A program made the translations under genes and the position numbers. Shown piece by piece: positions 27,153-36,076 of a DNA stretch of 59,806 nucleotides. Numbering within the stretch: the stretch's first letter is position 1; each line of letters starts with the position of its first letter. This stretch comes from Candidatus Eisenbergiella intestinipullorum (lineage in GTDB: Bacteria; Bacillota; Clostridia; Lachnospirales; Lachnospiraceae). The stretch is taken from contig DWWH01000063.1 of the NCBI GenBank assembly GCA_019119815.1, positions 1-59,806 on the forward strand. The letters are read 5' to 3'. Under the pieces are notes generated by a model that saw only the letters and a list, made by a program, of their open reading frames with translations, searched no databases and was not told where the DNA came from.

Positions 27153-27578
27153 TCAGGCTTCCTCCCTCTCCTGCTTCTTCTCCAGCTCCTTCCTCAGATA
27201 CAGGATCACATCTTTTCTGGTCACGATCCCGATGAAGATCCTCTCGTCGTCCACCACCGGGACAAAATTCTGGCGCATCACCCGCTCCAGGAGTCCCTCC
27301 ATATCAACATTTGCATGGACCGCCTTATTATCCCTTTTCCGCACCAGCTGCATCACGGAGATGTTCTCCATCTCATGAATATCCGGAAAATTCTCCTTCT
27401 TCAGCTTCCAGAGCACATCCCCTTCCGTAATGGTCCCTATATATCTGCCGTCTGCCGAAAGCAGCGGAACGGCGGTATAGCCATGATATTCCATTTTTTC
27501 AAGGACCTGCCGCAGGGAATCATTTTCCTCCACGTATGCCACTTCGCTTTTGGGCGTCAGAAAAAATAAAAGATTCAT
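27153..27578 (-). CDS. CBS-domain pair protein
   Basis: The 141-residue protein consists of two CBS domains (about 14-70 and 78-134) with the usual motifs AVPLLSADGRYIGTITEGDVLW and FVPVVDDERIFIGIVTRKDVILYL, and no catalytic domain. CBS pairs bind adenosine nucleotides such as AMP, ATP or c-di-AMP and act as sensors. The start at 27578 has AGAGG seven bases upstream. It follows the PfpI/DJ-1 gene by 43 bases on the same strand. Confidence 0.88.
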   Translation of the reverse strand: MNLLFFLTPKSEVAYVEENDSLRQVLEKMEYHGYTAVPLLSADGRYIGTITEGDVLWKLKKENFPDIHEMENISVMQLVRKRDNKAVHANVDMEGLLERVMRQNFVPVVDDERIFIGIVTRKDVILYLRKELEKKQEREEA

Positions 27579-27621
27579 CGTCATACCTCTGCTTTTCTTA
27601 TCTTTTCTCTGTTCCGGCCCT

Positions 27622-28173
27622 TCAGCCGGCATAGACCACCGACTCCGCAACACGGTCCGCCTCCGCCTTTCCGGCGAGGTATTCCACGACCGCCAGGGCG
27701 AACGGAATGGAGCAGCCCATTCCCCGGCCCGTGATCACATTTCCGTCCGTCTCCGCGGGCGCATGCGTCACCCGGGCCCCCTCCAGATGGCTCTCAAAAG
27801 AAGGATAGGAGGTGGCGCGCCGCCCCTTCAGATAGCCTCTGTGCCCGAAGATGCTGGGCGCGGCACAAATCGCGGCCACCGGCTTTCCCGCATGGAAAAA
27901 TGCGTCGAGCTGTTCCATCAGCGCTTCACAGCTTTCCAGCCCCTGTGTTCCCTTCTTTCCTCCCGGGAGCACCAGCATATCCAGGGCGGAAAAATCCGTC
28001 TCCGAAAGCTTCTCATCCATCCGCACCACGATGCCGTGGGAGCCCTCCGCCTCTTCCTTTTCCTCCACGGAAATCATTTTCACCTCTATTCCCGCCCTTC
28101 TGGCGAGATCCACCACGGTCAGGGCTTCGATCTCCTCATACCCTTCCGCAAAAAATACACCGATCCTGCTCAT
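27622..28173 (-). CDS. DJ-1/PfpI family protein
   Basis: The 183-residue protein has the DJ-1/ThiJ/YajL fold: N-terminal GVFFAEGYEEIEALTVVDLARRAG, with the conserved Glu in EGYEE, and the nucleophile elbow AAICAAPSIFG where the Cys sits. Family members act as chaperones, deglycases or peptidases; the exact activity is not known here. The start at 28173 has GAGG upstream. A promoter with TTGGAT-17-TATAAT lies at 28280-28252. Confidence 0.88.
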   Translation of the reverse strand: MSRIGVFFAEGYEEIEALTVVDLARRAGIEVKMISVEEKEEAEGSHGIVVRMDEKLSETDFSALDMLVLPGGKKGTQGLESCEALMEQLDAFFHAGKPVAAICAAPSIFGHRGYLKGRRATSYPSFESHLEGARVTHAPAETDGNVITGRGMGCSIPFALAVVEYLAGKAEADRVAESVVYAG

Positions 28174-28251
28174 CTGAACAACCTCTTTTCTCTCATGATC
28201 TGCGGCCTGTCTTGTAAAAAAACGTTTTTCCATGATCCGGCCGCTTTCTTA

Positions 28252-28280
28252 ATTATAGCAGAATCCCCGCCCGCATCCAA
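28252..28280 (-). promoter_or_regulatory. Promoter of the PfpI/DJ-1 and CBS genes
   Basis: Minus-strand TTGGAT (28280-28275), 17-base spacer, TATAAT (28257-28252), about 79 bases before the PfpI/DJ-1 gene. Confidence 0.65.
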
Positions 28281-28460
28281 TGAATAAAAGCATAGATTTT
28301 TATTAAAAAAATATGAATGACAGCTCCGGCGCGCAGCGTTATAATAGCAGCAGACCGGGCACAGGCTCCTGCGGGCAGCAGACGGCCCGGCCTGTCCGCT
28401 GCCCGTAGCACAAAAGCCGGAAAAGCCCCGAAAAGCCGAAAGATAAGATCGGAGGTAAAA

Positions 28461-28907
28461 ATGGAAATCGAACGGAAATTCACGGTCAGGGCCCTTCCCG
28501 ATGATCTCGGGCAGTACCCCTGCCGCCTGCTCGAACAGGGCTATCTGAACACCGATCCCGTGGTGCGCGTGCGCCGGGACGGGGATGAATACTACCTGAC
28601 CTATAAAGGAAAAGGCCTTATGGCCAGAGAGGAATATAATCTTCCCCTGACCGAAAAGGCCTATCATCATCTGATCCAAAAGGCGGACGGACGCATCATC
28701 CAAAAGCGCCGCTATCTGATCCCCTGCGGCTCTCACACCATCGAGCTGGATGTTTTCCTCGGCAGTCTTTCTCCCCTCGTCATCGCCGAAGTGGAGTTTT
28801 CCAGTCTGGAGGATGCACAGAGCTTCCTGCCTCCGGACTGGTTTCTGGAGGATGTGACCATGGATCCCGCCTATCACAATTCCAACCTCAGCCGCACAGA
28901 CGGCTGA
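28461..28907 (+). CDS. CYTH-domain protein (triphosphate tunnel metalloenzyme)
   Basis: The 148-residue protein starts with the CYTH signature MEIERKFTV (ExExK) and keeps the Arg/Lys-rich strands of the tunnel (VRVRRDGDEYYLTYKGKG, IIQKRRYLIP, ELDVFLGSLSPLVIAEVEF). These enzymes hydrolyse inorganic triphosphate or related substrates. The start at 28461 has GGAGG five bases upstream; the longer open frame is not conserved. A TATAAT at about 28340 is a possible -10 box. It converges with telA. Confidence 0.9.
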   Translation: MEIERKFTVRALPDDLGQYPCRLLEQGYLNTDPVVRVRRDGDEYYLTYKGKGLMAREEYNLPLTEKAYHHLIQKADGRIIQKRRYLIPCGSHTIELDVFLGSLSPLVIAEVEFSSLEDAQSFLPPDWFLEDVTMDPAYHNSNLSRTDG

Positions 28908-28943
28908 ACCGGTGATGCGGCCGGCGCCGCCCTTCCGGCAGGC

Positions 28944-30083
28944 TCAGCCGCTGATCTGCAGAAGCTTCGTCTTCAGCTCGCTCTCCATGAGGCTCATCTG
29001 CGCTTCCGCCTCCTGACGCTTCTGCCTGCCCTCCTGCTGGATGCGCATCACCTCATCCAGCGTGGAGATCAGAGATTCATTGGTGGTTTTGAGCGTCTCC
29101 ATATCCACGACGCCGCGTTCCATCTCCTTCGCCGTCTCCACAGCGGCAGTCTTTAAGGTAGCCGCATTCTTCTTCAGAAGCTCGTTGGTCATGTCCGTTA
29201 CCTGACGCTGCGCGGCGGCTGCCTGTGCGGAATGCTCCACGCCGAGGGCCAGTACCATCTGGCTCTTCCACAGAGGGATCGTGTTCACCAGGGTGGACTG
29301 GATCTTCTCCACCATCTGGGTATCATTGTTCTGGACCAGCCGGATCTGAGGCGCCGTCTGGAGACAGATCATACGGGTCAGCTCCAGATCATGGAGCTTC
29401 TTTTCAAACCGGCCGCACATGGCATCCAGATCCCTTGCCTCCTGCGCATCCTCCGGAAGGCCGCTCGCCTGCGCCTTCTCCACCATATGCTTCAGTTCGC
29501 CGCCCCGCACCTCGTCCAGCTTCTTTTTGCCGGCCAGGATGTACATGGAAAGCTCCTTGAAATAGGTCCTGTTCAGCTCATACATCTTATCCAGCATGGC
29601 TGAATCCTTCATGAGCTGGACCTGATGTTTTTCCAGAACCTGACAGATGCGGTTCACGTTCGCTTCTGCTTTGGCATATTTTGCCTTCATCGCGCTGATC
29701 TTTCCGGCCCCTCTTTTGAAAAAGCCCAGAATCCCACGCTCTTCTTCCGCATCAAAGCTTTTCAGTTCCGTCACCACGCTCCCGAGCAGCTCTCCCACCT
29801 CACCCAGGTCCTGTGTCTGCACATTTTCCAGAGCCTTTTCGGAAAAATCCGCCATCTTCTTCTGCGCGCCCGCGCCATACTGCAGGATCAGGCTGGAATT
29901 TCTCAGGTCGATCTGTCCGGAAAATTCATCCACCATCCGCCTTTCTTCATCGCTCAGGATGCTCTCATCCCATTCCTGCGCTCCGGCCTGCGGAGCAGGC
30001 GCGGAAGTCTCCGGCTCTTCCTTCAGAGCCGGTTCCAGGGTCAGGGTCGGCGTTGTGGAAAAATCCTTGAATGCGTCGCTCAT
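28944..30083 (-). CDS. telA: TelA-family toxic anion resistance protein
   Basis: The 379-residue, largely helical protein matches TelA: SILSDEERRMVDEFSGQIDLRNSSLILQYGAGAQKKMADFSE, the LKSFDAEEERGILGFFKRGAGKI linker, and the conserved IPLWKSQMVLALGVEHSAQ segment before a coiled-coil C-terminus. The family was named for tellurite resistance but its biochemical role is unclear. It lies 12 bases downstream of the XpaC-like gene, a pairing common in Firmicutes. No transmembrane segments are present. Confidence 0.9.
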   Translation of the reverse strand: MSDAFKDFSTTPTLTLEPALKEEPETSAPAPQAGAQEWDESILSDEERRMVDEFSGQIDLRNSSLILQYGAGAQKKMADFSEKALENVQTQDLGEVGELLGSVVTELKSFDAEEERGILGFFKRGAGKISAMKAKYAKAEANVNRICQVLEKHQVQLMKDSAMLDKMYELNRTYFKELSMYILAGKKKLDEVRGGELKHMVEKAQASGLPEDAQEARDLDAMCGRFEKKLHDLELTRMICLQTAPQIRLVQNNDTQMVEKIQSTLVNTIPLWKSQMVLALGVEHSAQAAAAQRQVTDMTNELLKKNAATLKTAAVETAKEMERGVVDMETLKTTNESLISTLDEVMRIQQEGRQKRQEAEAQMSLMESELKTKLLQISG

Positions 30084-30095
30084 GTTTCCTTCCTC

Positions 30096-31400
30096 CTATT
30101 TTTCCGCTTTCAGCTTCTGCTCCGTCAGCCCCTCCTGGGCGAGCATGGTCCGCAGCACGGAAATATCCGTCGCCACATCCCAGGCCGTCTCTTCAAACAG
30201 GCTGTCCAGCAGCTTTTCAAAAGCCAGATTCAGCGTATCCAGCGTCTTCTCGATCTCCTGCTTTCCGTTTCGGATGTTTTCTCCCTGGACCGGCTGCCGG
30301 TCCAGCTCCTCATAGGCATCCAGCAGCTTCACCGTTGTTGGCAGATAATAGTCCATGAACCGGCGCAGCTCATCCGCGCAATCCGGATCCTCCTTCACCC
30401 GTTCAAAGATACGCTCCACGATGGTCTGCATATGAGAGATCTTATTGGAGATCTCTTCTCCCGGAATGGCATCATTACTGCGCTCGATCTTCTCGATATA
30501 GGCCCTTCCGGTCTCCATCATCTGTCGGACCTTATCGGACAGGCCGGCGTTTTCCTCCTGTTTTCTTTTCATGCGTTCCTGCTCTTCCCGCCTGCGCAGT
30601 TGAAGCTGCCTTTCGCTCTCCAGATACTGACCGTAGGTTTCCTCGCTGACGATCAGGCAGGTCTCCTGCCGGTCCAGATGCCCCTGTTTGAACCAGCGGG
30701 AACGGATCATTTTTCGAAGATCGTTTTTCACATAGCGCTGCGACTTCCCAAGCCGGCCCGCCAACTCCCCGATCTCACAGTATGTGCGCCCGTTCAGCGC
30801 CTCCACATATCTGCGGAAGCGTTTCGTCCTGCCCAAGAAGCTCCTTCCGGTCAGAACCGCGGCAGCCGCAGGTACCAGAAGAACGGCAAGGACTCCTGCT
30901 GAAACTGCCATTGCAGCTCCGCCCATCCCGGCCAGACGAAGGAACAGAAGGATCAGGAGCGTCAGGAGACTGCCGGCGGCAACCGTGCCTCCCACGGCCA
31001 CCAGAGCCACGCCCCCCGCCTGTACTCCGAATGTCCCCGCATAGAGGGGATCCTGCCGCCATAAACTGCCCGGCCGCCGCCCTGCTCTCTGCGAAAAGAG
31101 GGCTCCGCTGCGCCCCGCCGGCGGCCGGCCGGAAGCCCCGCGATGGCTGCAGGCATTTTCCGGACCGGGCTCCCTGCCGTCCCGACAGCTTTTTGTCCGC
31201 GCATCGTCCCTCTCCCGGACCGGCTGTCCGTCCGCCATGCTCTCCATGCCTTTTTTCAGGCTGTTGCCCAGATTTTCCAGCCCCTCCGTCACCGTACGGC
31301 GGATATTTTCATCCAGCCGCCGGAAATCTCCCGCATTTACGGCGTCCTCTACCATACGGCGAATATCGTTTCCAAGCTCGCTCCATTCCTGATAATCCAT
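30096..31400 (-). CDS. XpaC-like (5-bromo-4-chloroindolyl phosphate hydrolysis) protein
   Basis: The 434-residue protein has an N-terminal helical part with LDENIRRTVTEGLENLGNSL, a low-complexity Arg/Gly/Pro-rich linker (about 65-125), two hydrophobic helices (about 130-185, VALVAVGGTVAAGSLLTLLILLFLRLAG and a following Ala/Val stretch), a small helical DNA-binding-like segment (TYCEIGELAGRLGKSQRYVKNDLRKMIRSRWF) and a C-terminal helical domain. This matches the XpaC family that usually accompanies TelA. The catalytic basis of the name is doubtful. It is 30 bases downstream of glgP. Confidence 0.8.
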   Translation of the reverse strand: MDYQEWSELGNDIRRMVEDAVNAGDFRRLDENIRRTVTEGLENLGNSLKKGMESMADGQPVRERDDARTKSCRDGREPGPENACSHRGASGRPPAGRSGALFSQRAGRRPGSLWRQDPLYAGTFGVQAGGVALVAVGGTVAAGSLLTLLILLFLRLAGMGGAAMAVSAGVLAVLLVPAAAAVLTGRSFLGRTKRFRRYVEALNGRTYCEIGELAGRLGKSQRYVKNDLRKMIRSRWFKQGHLDRQETCLIVSEETYGQYLESERQLQLRRREEQERMKRKQEENAGLSDKVRQMMETGRAYIEKIERSNDAIPGEEISNKISHMQTIVERIFERVKEDPDCADELRRFMDYYLPTTVKLLDAYEELDRQPVQGENIRNGKQEIEKTLDTLNLAFEKLLDSLFEETAWDVATDISVLRTMLAQEGLTEQKLKAEK

Positions 31401-31430
31401 TTTCTGACAAACCCTTTTTCTTCCCGTTTT

Positions 31431-33740
31431 TCAGGACAGCTTCCAGATCTCTTCATTGTATTCTCTTATCGTCCGGTCGGAAGAAAAATATCCGGCCTTT
31501 GCGATATTGGTCAGCATCATCCTCTTCCATTTTGCCCGGTCTCTGTAATCCTCCAGCATGCGGTCCTTCACAGCTATGTATTCCTCCAGATCCAGAAGCG
31601 TCATGAACCAGTCCTTGTTCAGAAGCTCCTCATAAAGCCGCTTCAGATTCTCCTCATGTCCGCATGCAAGAGCCTGTTCTCCCACGAGGAAATCCACTGC
31701 CTCTTTGATCACAGGACTCTTTTCATAATAATCCCTGGACACATAATCCGCCTTTTCATAATGAGCGATGACCGCTGTGGAATCCTGCCCGAAAATATAG
31801 ATATTTTTGTCTCCCACCAGTTCGCGGATCTCCACGTTGGCGCCGTCCGCAGTCCCCAGAGTGACCGCTCCGTTTACCATGAGCTTCATATTGCCCGTTC
31901 CGGACGCCTCCTTGGATGCCAGGGAGATCTGCTCGGAAATATCGCAGGCCGGGATCAGCTTTTCCGCATAGCTCACGTTATAGTTTTCCACCATCACGAC
32001 CTTCAGATACGGGCTCACCAGCGGATCATTGTTGATGATCTCCTGCAGCACCAGAATCAGGTGGATGATGTCCTGAGCGATCACATAGGCCGGAGCGGCT
32101 TTTGCGCCGAAAATGCAGGTGATCGGCGTGGAGGGCTTCTTTCCTCTACGGATTTCCAGATACTTGTGGATGATATACAGAGCGTTCATCTGCTGGCGCT
32201 TATACTCATGCAGACGCTTGATCTGAATATCAAAAATGGACTGCGGATCGATGGAAACGCCCTCTTTTTCCCGGATGTATGCGGCAAGTCTTTCCTTATT
32301 TTCCTGCTTGATCTGCCAGAGCTTCTCCAGAAATTCTGCATCATCCTGATATTCCAGCAGCTTTTCCAGCTCCTGCGCATTCTTATGAAAACCGCTCCCG
32401 ATCGTTTCCGTGATCAGATCCGCCAGCGGTCTGTTGCAGGAAAGGAGCCATCTGCGGAAGGTAATGCCGTTGGTCTTATTGTTGAACTTCTCAGGGTAGA
32501 TCTCATAAAACGGATGCAGCTCCGTTTCCTTCAGGATCTGCGTATGGATAGCCGCCACACCGTTTACGGAAAAACCGTAATGAATATCCATATGAGCCAT
32601 ATGGACGCGGTCATCCTCATCAATGATGTATACCGCCGGATCGTTATACGTTTCCTTCACTCTTCTGTCCAGCTCTCGAATGATGGGAACCAGCTGCGGA
32701 ACCGCCTTTTCCAGATAGGAAAGAGGCCACTTCTCCAATGCCTCCGCCAGGATGGTATGGTTGGTATAGGCGCAGGTGCGGCTTACCACGCTGATCGCCT
32801 CATCCATGGAAAATGCCTTATCCTCCACCAGGATCCGGATCAGCTCCGGGATGATCATGGACGGATGGGTATCGTTGATCTGGATCACCGCAAATTCATC
32901 CAGATGGCGCAGATCATTATGTTTTTCCTTCATTTCCTTCAGAATCAGCTGAGCGGCATTGCTCACCATAAAATACTGCTGATAGATGCGCAGCAGGTTT
33001 CCCGCCTCATCAGAATCATCCGGATAGAGGAACAGGGTCAGGTTCTTATCCACCGCCGTTTTGTCAAAAGTGATGCCTTCCTTCACCAGCCCTTCATCCA
33101 CCGATTCCAGATCAAACAGACGCAGCTTGTTCACGCCGCTGTCATAACCGATCACATCAATATCGTACAGTCTGGAGGTCACCTTATGATCCCCGAAAAA
33201 TACGTCAAAGCTGGTCCCCGTCCTGGTCAGCCAGGAATCCGGCTCGATCCATGCGTCCTTCTCCGCTGTCTGAAGGCCGTCTGCAAATTTCTGCCGGAAC
33301 AGGCCGAAATGATAGTTCAGTCCGATCCCTTCTCCCGGAAGCCCCAGAGTTGCGATGGAATCCATAAAGCAGGCCGCAAGCCTTCCCAGGCCGCCGTTTC
33401 CCAGAGAGGGCTCCGGCTCCGCATCCTCGATCCGCGCCATGTCCTTTCCATGTGCCTTCAGGATGGAATCCACCTTATCATAAATACCCAGATTGATCAG
33501 ATTATTGGAAAGCAGCTTTCCGATCAGAAATTCTGCGGAAATATAATAGACCTTCTTCTTTCCGTCGATGGGTATGGTAGCCCCCATCATCCCTTTCACC
33601 AGGTTCAGGATCACATGATAAAGCTCCCGGTCCGTGCACTCCTCCAGACTCTTCCCGAAAGATTTTTCGGCAAGGCTGATCATCTCCTGTTCCATCTTTA
33701 CTTCCAGAATCTCTCTCTGAAGAGTGTCCATAACTGCCAT
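31431..33740 (-). CDS. glgP: Glycogen/starch/alpha-glucan phosphorylase
   Basis: The 769-residue enzyme has the phosphorylase pattern: [19 protein letters not shown] (about 110-128), [10 protein letters not shown], and the pyridoxal phosphate lysine, Lys619, in [14 protein letters not shown]. It releases glucose 1-phosphate from storage glucan. The start at 33740 has GAGG upstream. A LacI-type regulator is encoded 81 bases upstream in the same direction and is a candidate for controlling it. Confidence 0.96.
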   Translation of the reverse strand: MAVMDTLQREILEVKMEQEMISLAEKSFGKSLEECTDRELYHVILNLVKGMMGATIPIDGKKKVYYISAEFLIGKLLSNNLINLGIYDKVDSILKAHGKDMARIEDAEPEPSLGNGGLGRLAACFMDSIATLGLPGEGIGLNYHFGLFRQKFADGLQTAEKDAWIEPDSWLTRTGTSFDVFFGDHKVTSRLYDIDVIGYDSGVNKLRLFDLESVDEGLVKEGITFDKTAVDKNLTLFLYPDDSDEAGNLLRIYQQYFMVSNAAQLILKEMKEKHNDLRHLDEFAVIQINDTHPSMIIPELIRILVEDKAFSMDEAISVVSRTCAYTNHTILAEALEKWPLSYLEKAVPQLVPIIRELDRRVKETYNDPAVYIIDEDDRVHMAHMDIHYGFSVNGVAAIHTQILKETELHPFYEIYPEKFNNKTNGITFRRWLLSCNRPLADLITETIGSGFHKNAQELEKLLEYQDDAEFLEKLWQIKQENKERLAAYIREKEGVSIDPQSIFDIQIKRLHEYKRQQMNALYIIHKYLEIRRGKKPSTPITCIFGAKAAPAYVIAQDIIHLILVLQEIINNDPLVSPYLKVVMVENYNVSYAEKLIPACDISEQISLASKEASGTGNMKLMVNGAVTLGTADGANVEIRELVGDKNIYIFGQDSTAVIAHYEKADYVSRDYYEKSPVIKEAVDFLVGEQALACGHEENLKRLYEELLNKDWFMTLLDLEEYIAVKDRMLEDYRDRAKWKRMMLTNIAKAGYFSSDRTIREYNEEIWKLS

Positions 33741-33821
33741 TTTTACCTCATTTCTGCGCGGGCCTCTTTTGCTGAAGGCCTGCGGATGCCGCGCGGACAC
33801 AGGCCCAAAATATCCTGCAGC

Positions 33822-34811
33822 TCAGCATATCACATCCTGATACTGCATCCTGACGATCTTATGATCCAGGATCAGCTTCCTTCCGGTCCCTCCTTCCAGA
33901 AGCCTTCCCATCTCATCCATCGCTCTGCGGGAGATCCGGTAAAAATCCTGTTTCACCGTATTCATCTGCATTCCCGCATAGCCCATCAGCGTGATTCCGT
34001 CAAAGCCGCAGACCGGCCTGAAAATATCCATCTCCTGCAGAGCGCGCATGGCCCCGATCGCCATCAGATCCGACGCGCATACGATCGCATCATATGCGCG
34101 GGCATACCGGAAGGTCAGCTCTCTCGCCTTTTTCTCGCTGAAATCTCCCGCCCTGACGAGAAGAGAAATCTTCTCCTCCCGCGCCAGCCTCTGCATACCG
34201 GAAAGCCGTTCCTGCGTCACATAACCGTCCGGCTTCCCGGCAAGATAAAGAATGCTTCTTCCGCCGTTCTCCAGAACCGTCCTTCTGGCCACCTCATACT
34301 GCGCCTGTTCATGGTCGATCTGAACGCAGGAGGTGCTCGCATTCTCAGCCGGCGCATCCACCGCCACGATCTTGAAGCGCTGCCGCTCGATCAGCCCGTG
34401 CAGGACCTCATCCTGCTTTCCCATGCCGTAAATGATGATCCCCTCAACCCCTTGAGAGCGGAAATAGTCCTCGATCTCCCCGGCGTTCCAGCCGCGGATC
34501 ATGGAAAAAAATACAGTGACCACATCGAGCCGCCTTTCCACCGCCCTGTTGATGGCTCCGGAGAGATACTGCATGTTGATCTCATCCACCGCCTGCGTTT
34601 TCGTATTCAGCCTGATCAAAAGGGCTACCCTTCCCGCCTTCTTGGAGGACAGGGCGGAAGCGATGGGATTCGGCGTGAAGTTCAGCTCCTTCACCGCCTC
34701 GTTCACCTTCACCCGCGTTTCCTCGCTGACATTCGGATAACCGTTAAGCGCCTTCGATACCGTGGAGATCGCCACCCCGGCTCTCCGGGCAACATCCCTT
34801 ATGGACGACAT
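33822..34811 (-). CDS. LacI-family transcriptional regulator
   Basis: The 329-residue repressor has a LacI helix-turn-helix (IRDVARRAGVAISTVSKALNGYPNVSEETR, residues 4-33), the hinge helix FTPNPIASALSSKK and a periplasmic-binding-type effector domain. The start at 34811 has GGAGG upstream. A perfect GGAAAACGTTTTCC palindrome at 35021-35034, just downstream of its own promoter, is a likely autoregulatory operator. It precedes glgP, pointing to control of glucan use, though the effector is unknown. Confidence 0.93.
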   Translation of the reverse strand: MSSIRDVARRAGVAISTVSKALNGYPNVSEETRVKVNEAVKELNFTPNPIASALSSKKAGRVALLIRLNTKTQAVDEINMQYLSGAINRAVERRLDVVTVFFSMIRGWNAGEIEDYFRSQGVEGIIIYGMGKQDEVLHGLIERQRFKIVAVDAPAENASTSCVQIDHEQAQYEVARRTVLENGGRSILYLAGKPDGYVTQERLSGMQRLAREEKISLLVRAGDFSEKKARELTFRYARAYDAIVCASDLMAIGAMRALQEMDIFRPVCGFDGITLMGYAGMQMNTVKQDFYRISRRAMDEMGRLLEGGTGRKLILDHKIVRMQYQDVIC

Positions 34812-35020
34812 CTTTCCCTCCATGCCGAAGCGTTCGTTCCTGTTCAGAGGTATTCTGTACAGGAACGGCATCCTCAGGATCTGCGACGCCCCGGCGCAGG
34901 TCCCTGTCTGGAGAACACCTATCAGGCTTATTTTCCAGCACCTTTTCTCCTGTGTTGCATCCTTCCGGTCCCGCCGGAAGGGCGGCATTTCCGTATCGGA
35001 AAGTCCATGGAAAAAACGTT

Positions 35021-35034
35021 GGAAAACGTTTTCC
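35021..35034 (-). promoter_or_regulatory. LacI-type operator
   Basis: Perfect 14-bp palindrome GGAAAACGTTTTCC with the central CG typical of LacI/GalR/CcpA-type sites, overlapping the transcribed start region of the lacI-like gene; a further AACGTT half lies directly beside it at 35015-35020. Confidence 0.7.
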
Positions 35035-35044
35035 CCATAAAGCC

Positions 35045-35073
35045 AGCATACTATCACACCCTTCTTTTGTCAA
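35045..35073 (-). promoter_or_regulatory. Promoter of the LacI-family gene
   Basis: Minus-strand TTGACA (35073-35068), 17-base spacer, TATGCT (35050-35045). The operator starts about eleven bases further downstream. Confidence 0.7.
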
Positions 35074-35133
35074 GGCAGGAATCCTTAAGAAAAGAGAAAG
35101 AAAAGCTCTCCTCTTCCCTCCCGTTCTACCATA

Positions 35134-35171
35134 TAAAAAAACCGCCGCAAAATCCTTTCATTTTGCGACGG
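35134..35171 (-). terminator. Terminator after the HEAT-repeat gene
   Basis: On the minus strand CCGTCGCAAAAT pairs with ATTTTGCGGCGG (one G-T pair) and is followed by TTTTTTT. Confidence 0.85.
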
Positions 35172-35196
35172 TAACTGCCTGTCCTGTAAACGGGCC

Positions 35197-35535
35197 TTAT
35201 ACTCTCGTGCCCTGCGCCTGATTGAGCGCTTCCTGAATCGCTTTCTTTGCTTCGGCATCCTGCTCCACTGCAAGCTGATGTCTGACTCTGGTCTTCATAT
35301 ATTCCGTATCAATCACCAGAGCCGCCTGACAGGCTGCCACTCTTACCTTTGCGTCCGAATGATCCAGATAATGGGTGATCTTATTTGCCGAATCCTCATC
35401 GCCGATCCCACCCAGCGCCTTCAGCGCTTCGATCAGCACCTCGCTGTCCGCCTTCTCCATCAGCTTGATGATCGGGCCCGATTTCTTTTTCTCCGCATAT
35501 TTTTCAATCTTTGCTTCTTCTCTCTGATCGTTCAT
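35197..35535 (-). CDS. Small HEAT-repeat protein
   Basis: The 112-residue protein is all helical. It contains HEAT-like repeats (SEVLIEALKALGGIGDEDSANKITHYLDHSDAKVRVAACQAALVI), with the charged N-terminal NDQREEAKIEKYAEKKK. Such repeats serve protein-protein binding. No catalytic motif is visible. The gene ends at a clear terminator and appears monocistronic. Confidence 0.8.
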   Translation of the reverse strand: MNDQREEAKIEKYAEKKKSGPIIKLMEKADSEVLIEALKALGGIGDEDSANKITHYLDHSDAKVRVAACQAALVIDTEYMKTRVRHQLAVEQDAEAKKAIQEALNQAQGTRV

Positions 35536-35824
35536 AATCCATTAACCTCCATGTCATAGTCTTCCGCACTGAGGCATGCGCGCCGAACCTTCCATTCGAT
35601 GCCGCACCGAATACGGATCCAAACCAGACCTGTACTCTGAAGATCTGCTGCCCTTTGCTGCAGATCCGGATCAGAAAATACACACTCCGATACACCTTCT
35701 GATCCTCTGCCTCCCGACAACAGACAGGAAGCCGCCTGCTCCTCTGGCATACCCGGGATTTTCTGTCATAACAGCGGGTGTTCTTCCGTCGATAATTTTA
35801 TTGTAAACCCATTTTGTGAACTTT
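35536..35824. other. Non-coding gap, no feature recognised
   Basis: I see no supported gene in this stretch. Short open frames here have no ribosome binding site or family resemblance. The promoter of the HEAT-repeat gene must be in this stretch or just beyond it. Confidence 0.4.
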
Positions 35825-35853
35825 TTGTGTCCTTCGAATAAAAAAATTATAAT
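35825..35853 (+). promoter_or_regulatory. Plus-strand promoter of a possible short RNA
   Basis: TTGTGT (35825-35830), 17-base spacer, TATAAT (35848-35853). No convincing coding gene follows on the plus strand; a terminator-like palindrome lies 60 bases downstream. Because the box is symmetrical (ATTATAAT), a minus-strand promoter for the HEAT gene is also possible. Confidence 0.4.
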
Positions 35854-35914
35854 ATGAAATACACCCGTTGCTGTTCCGGTTCATGCCTGCCGCGCGCTGA
35901 GTGTGTATCAACGT

Positions 35915-35959
35915 CTTTTTTGTTCAATAGGAAATGAAATTTCCTATTGAACAAAAAAG
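35915..35959. repeat. 45-bp perfect palindrome with terminator ends
   Basis: Arms of 21 bases (35915-35935 and 35939-35959) pair perfectly around the loop GAA and begin and end with runs of T and A, so either strand would form a terminator. The core AGGAAATGAAATTTCCT recurs in a similar palindrome at 53845-53875. Confidence 0.85.
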
Positions 35960-35997
35960 TCAGGCGGGATGTCCCTTCTGCGGACATCCCGCCTGAC
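35953..35997 (-). terminator. Terminator after PPi-phosphofructokinase
   Basis: A perfect 16-bp stem (35959-35974 with 35982-35997), followed on the minus strand by TTTTTT (35958-35953). Confidence 0.92.
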
Positions 35998-36076
35998 AGG
36001 TATTGCCTGTGCACGGTTTTTTCTGTTACAGCAGATCATGCCCTGCTGCAGGCAAAAATCCGTTCTTGTCAGATTC

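Noticed and set aside
31143..35174. 1343-codon open frame on the plus strand
   Set aside because: Antisense to glgP and the LacI gene; the real genes have catalytic motifs and ribosome binding sites, and this frame has none.
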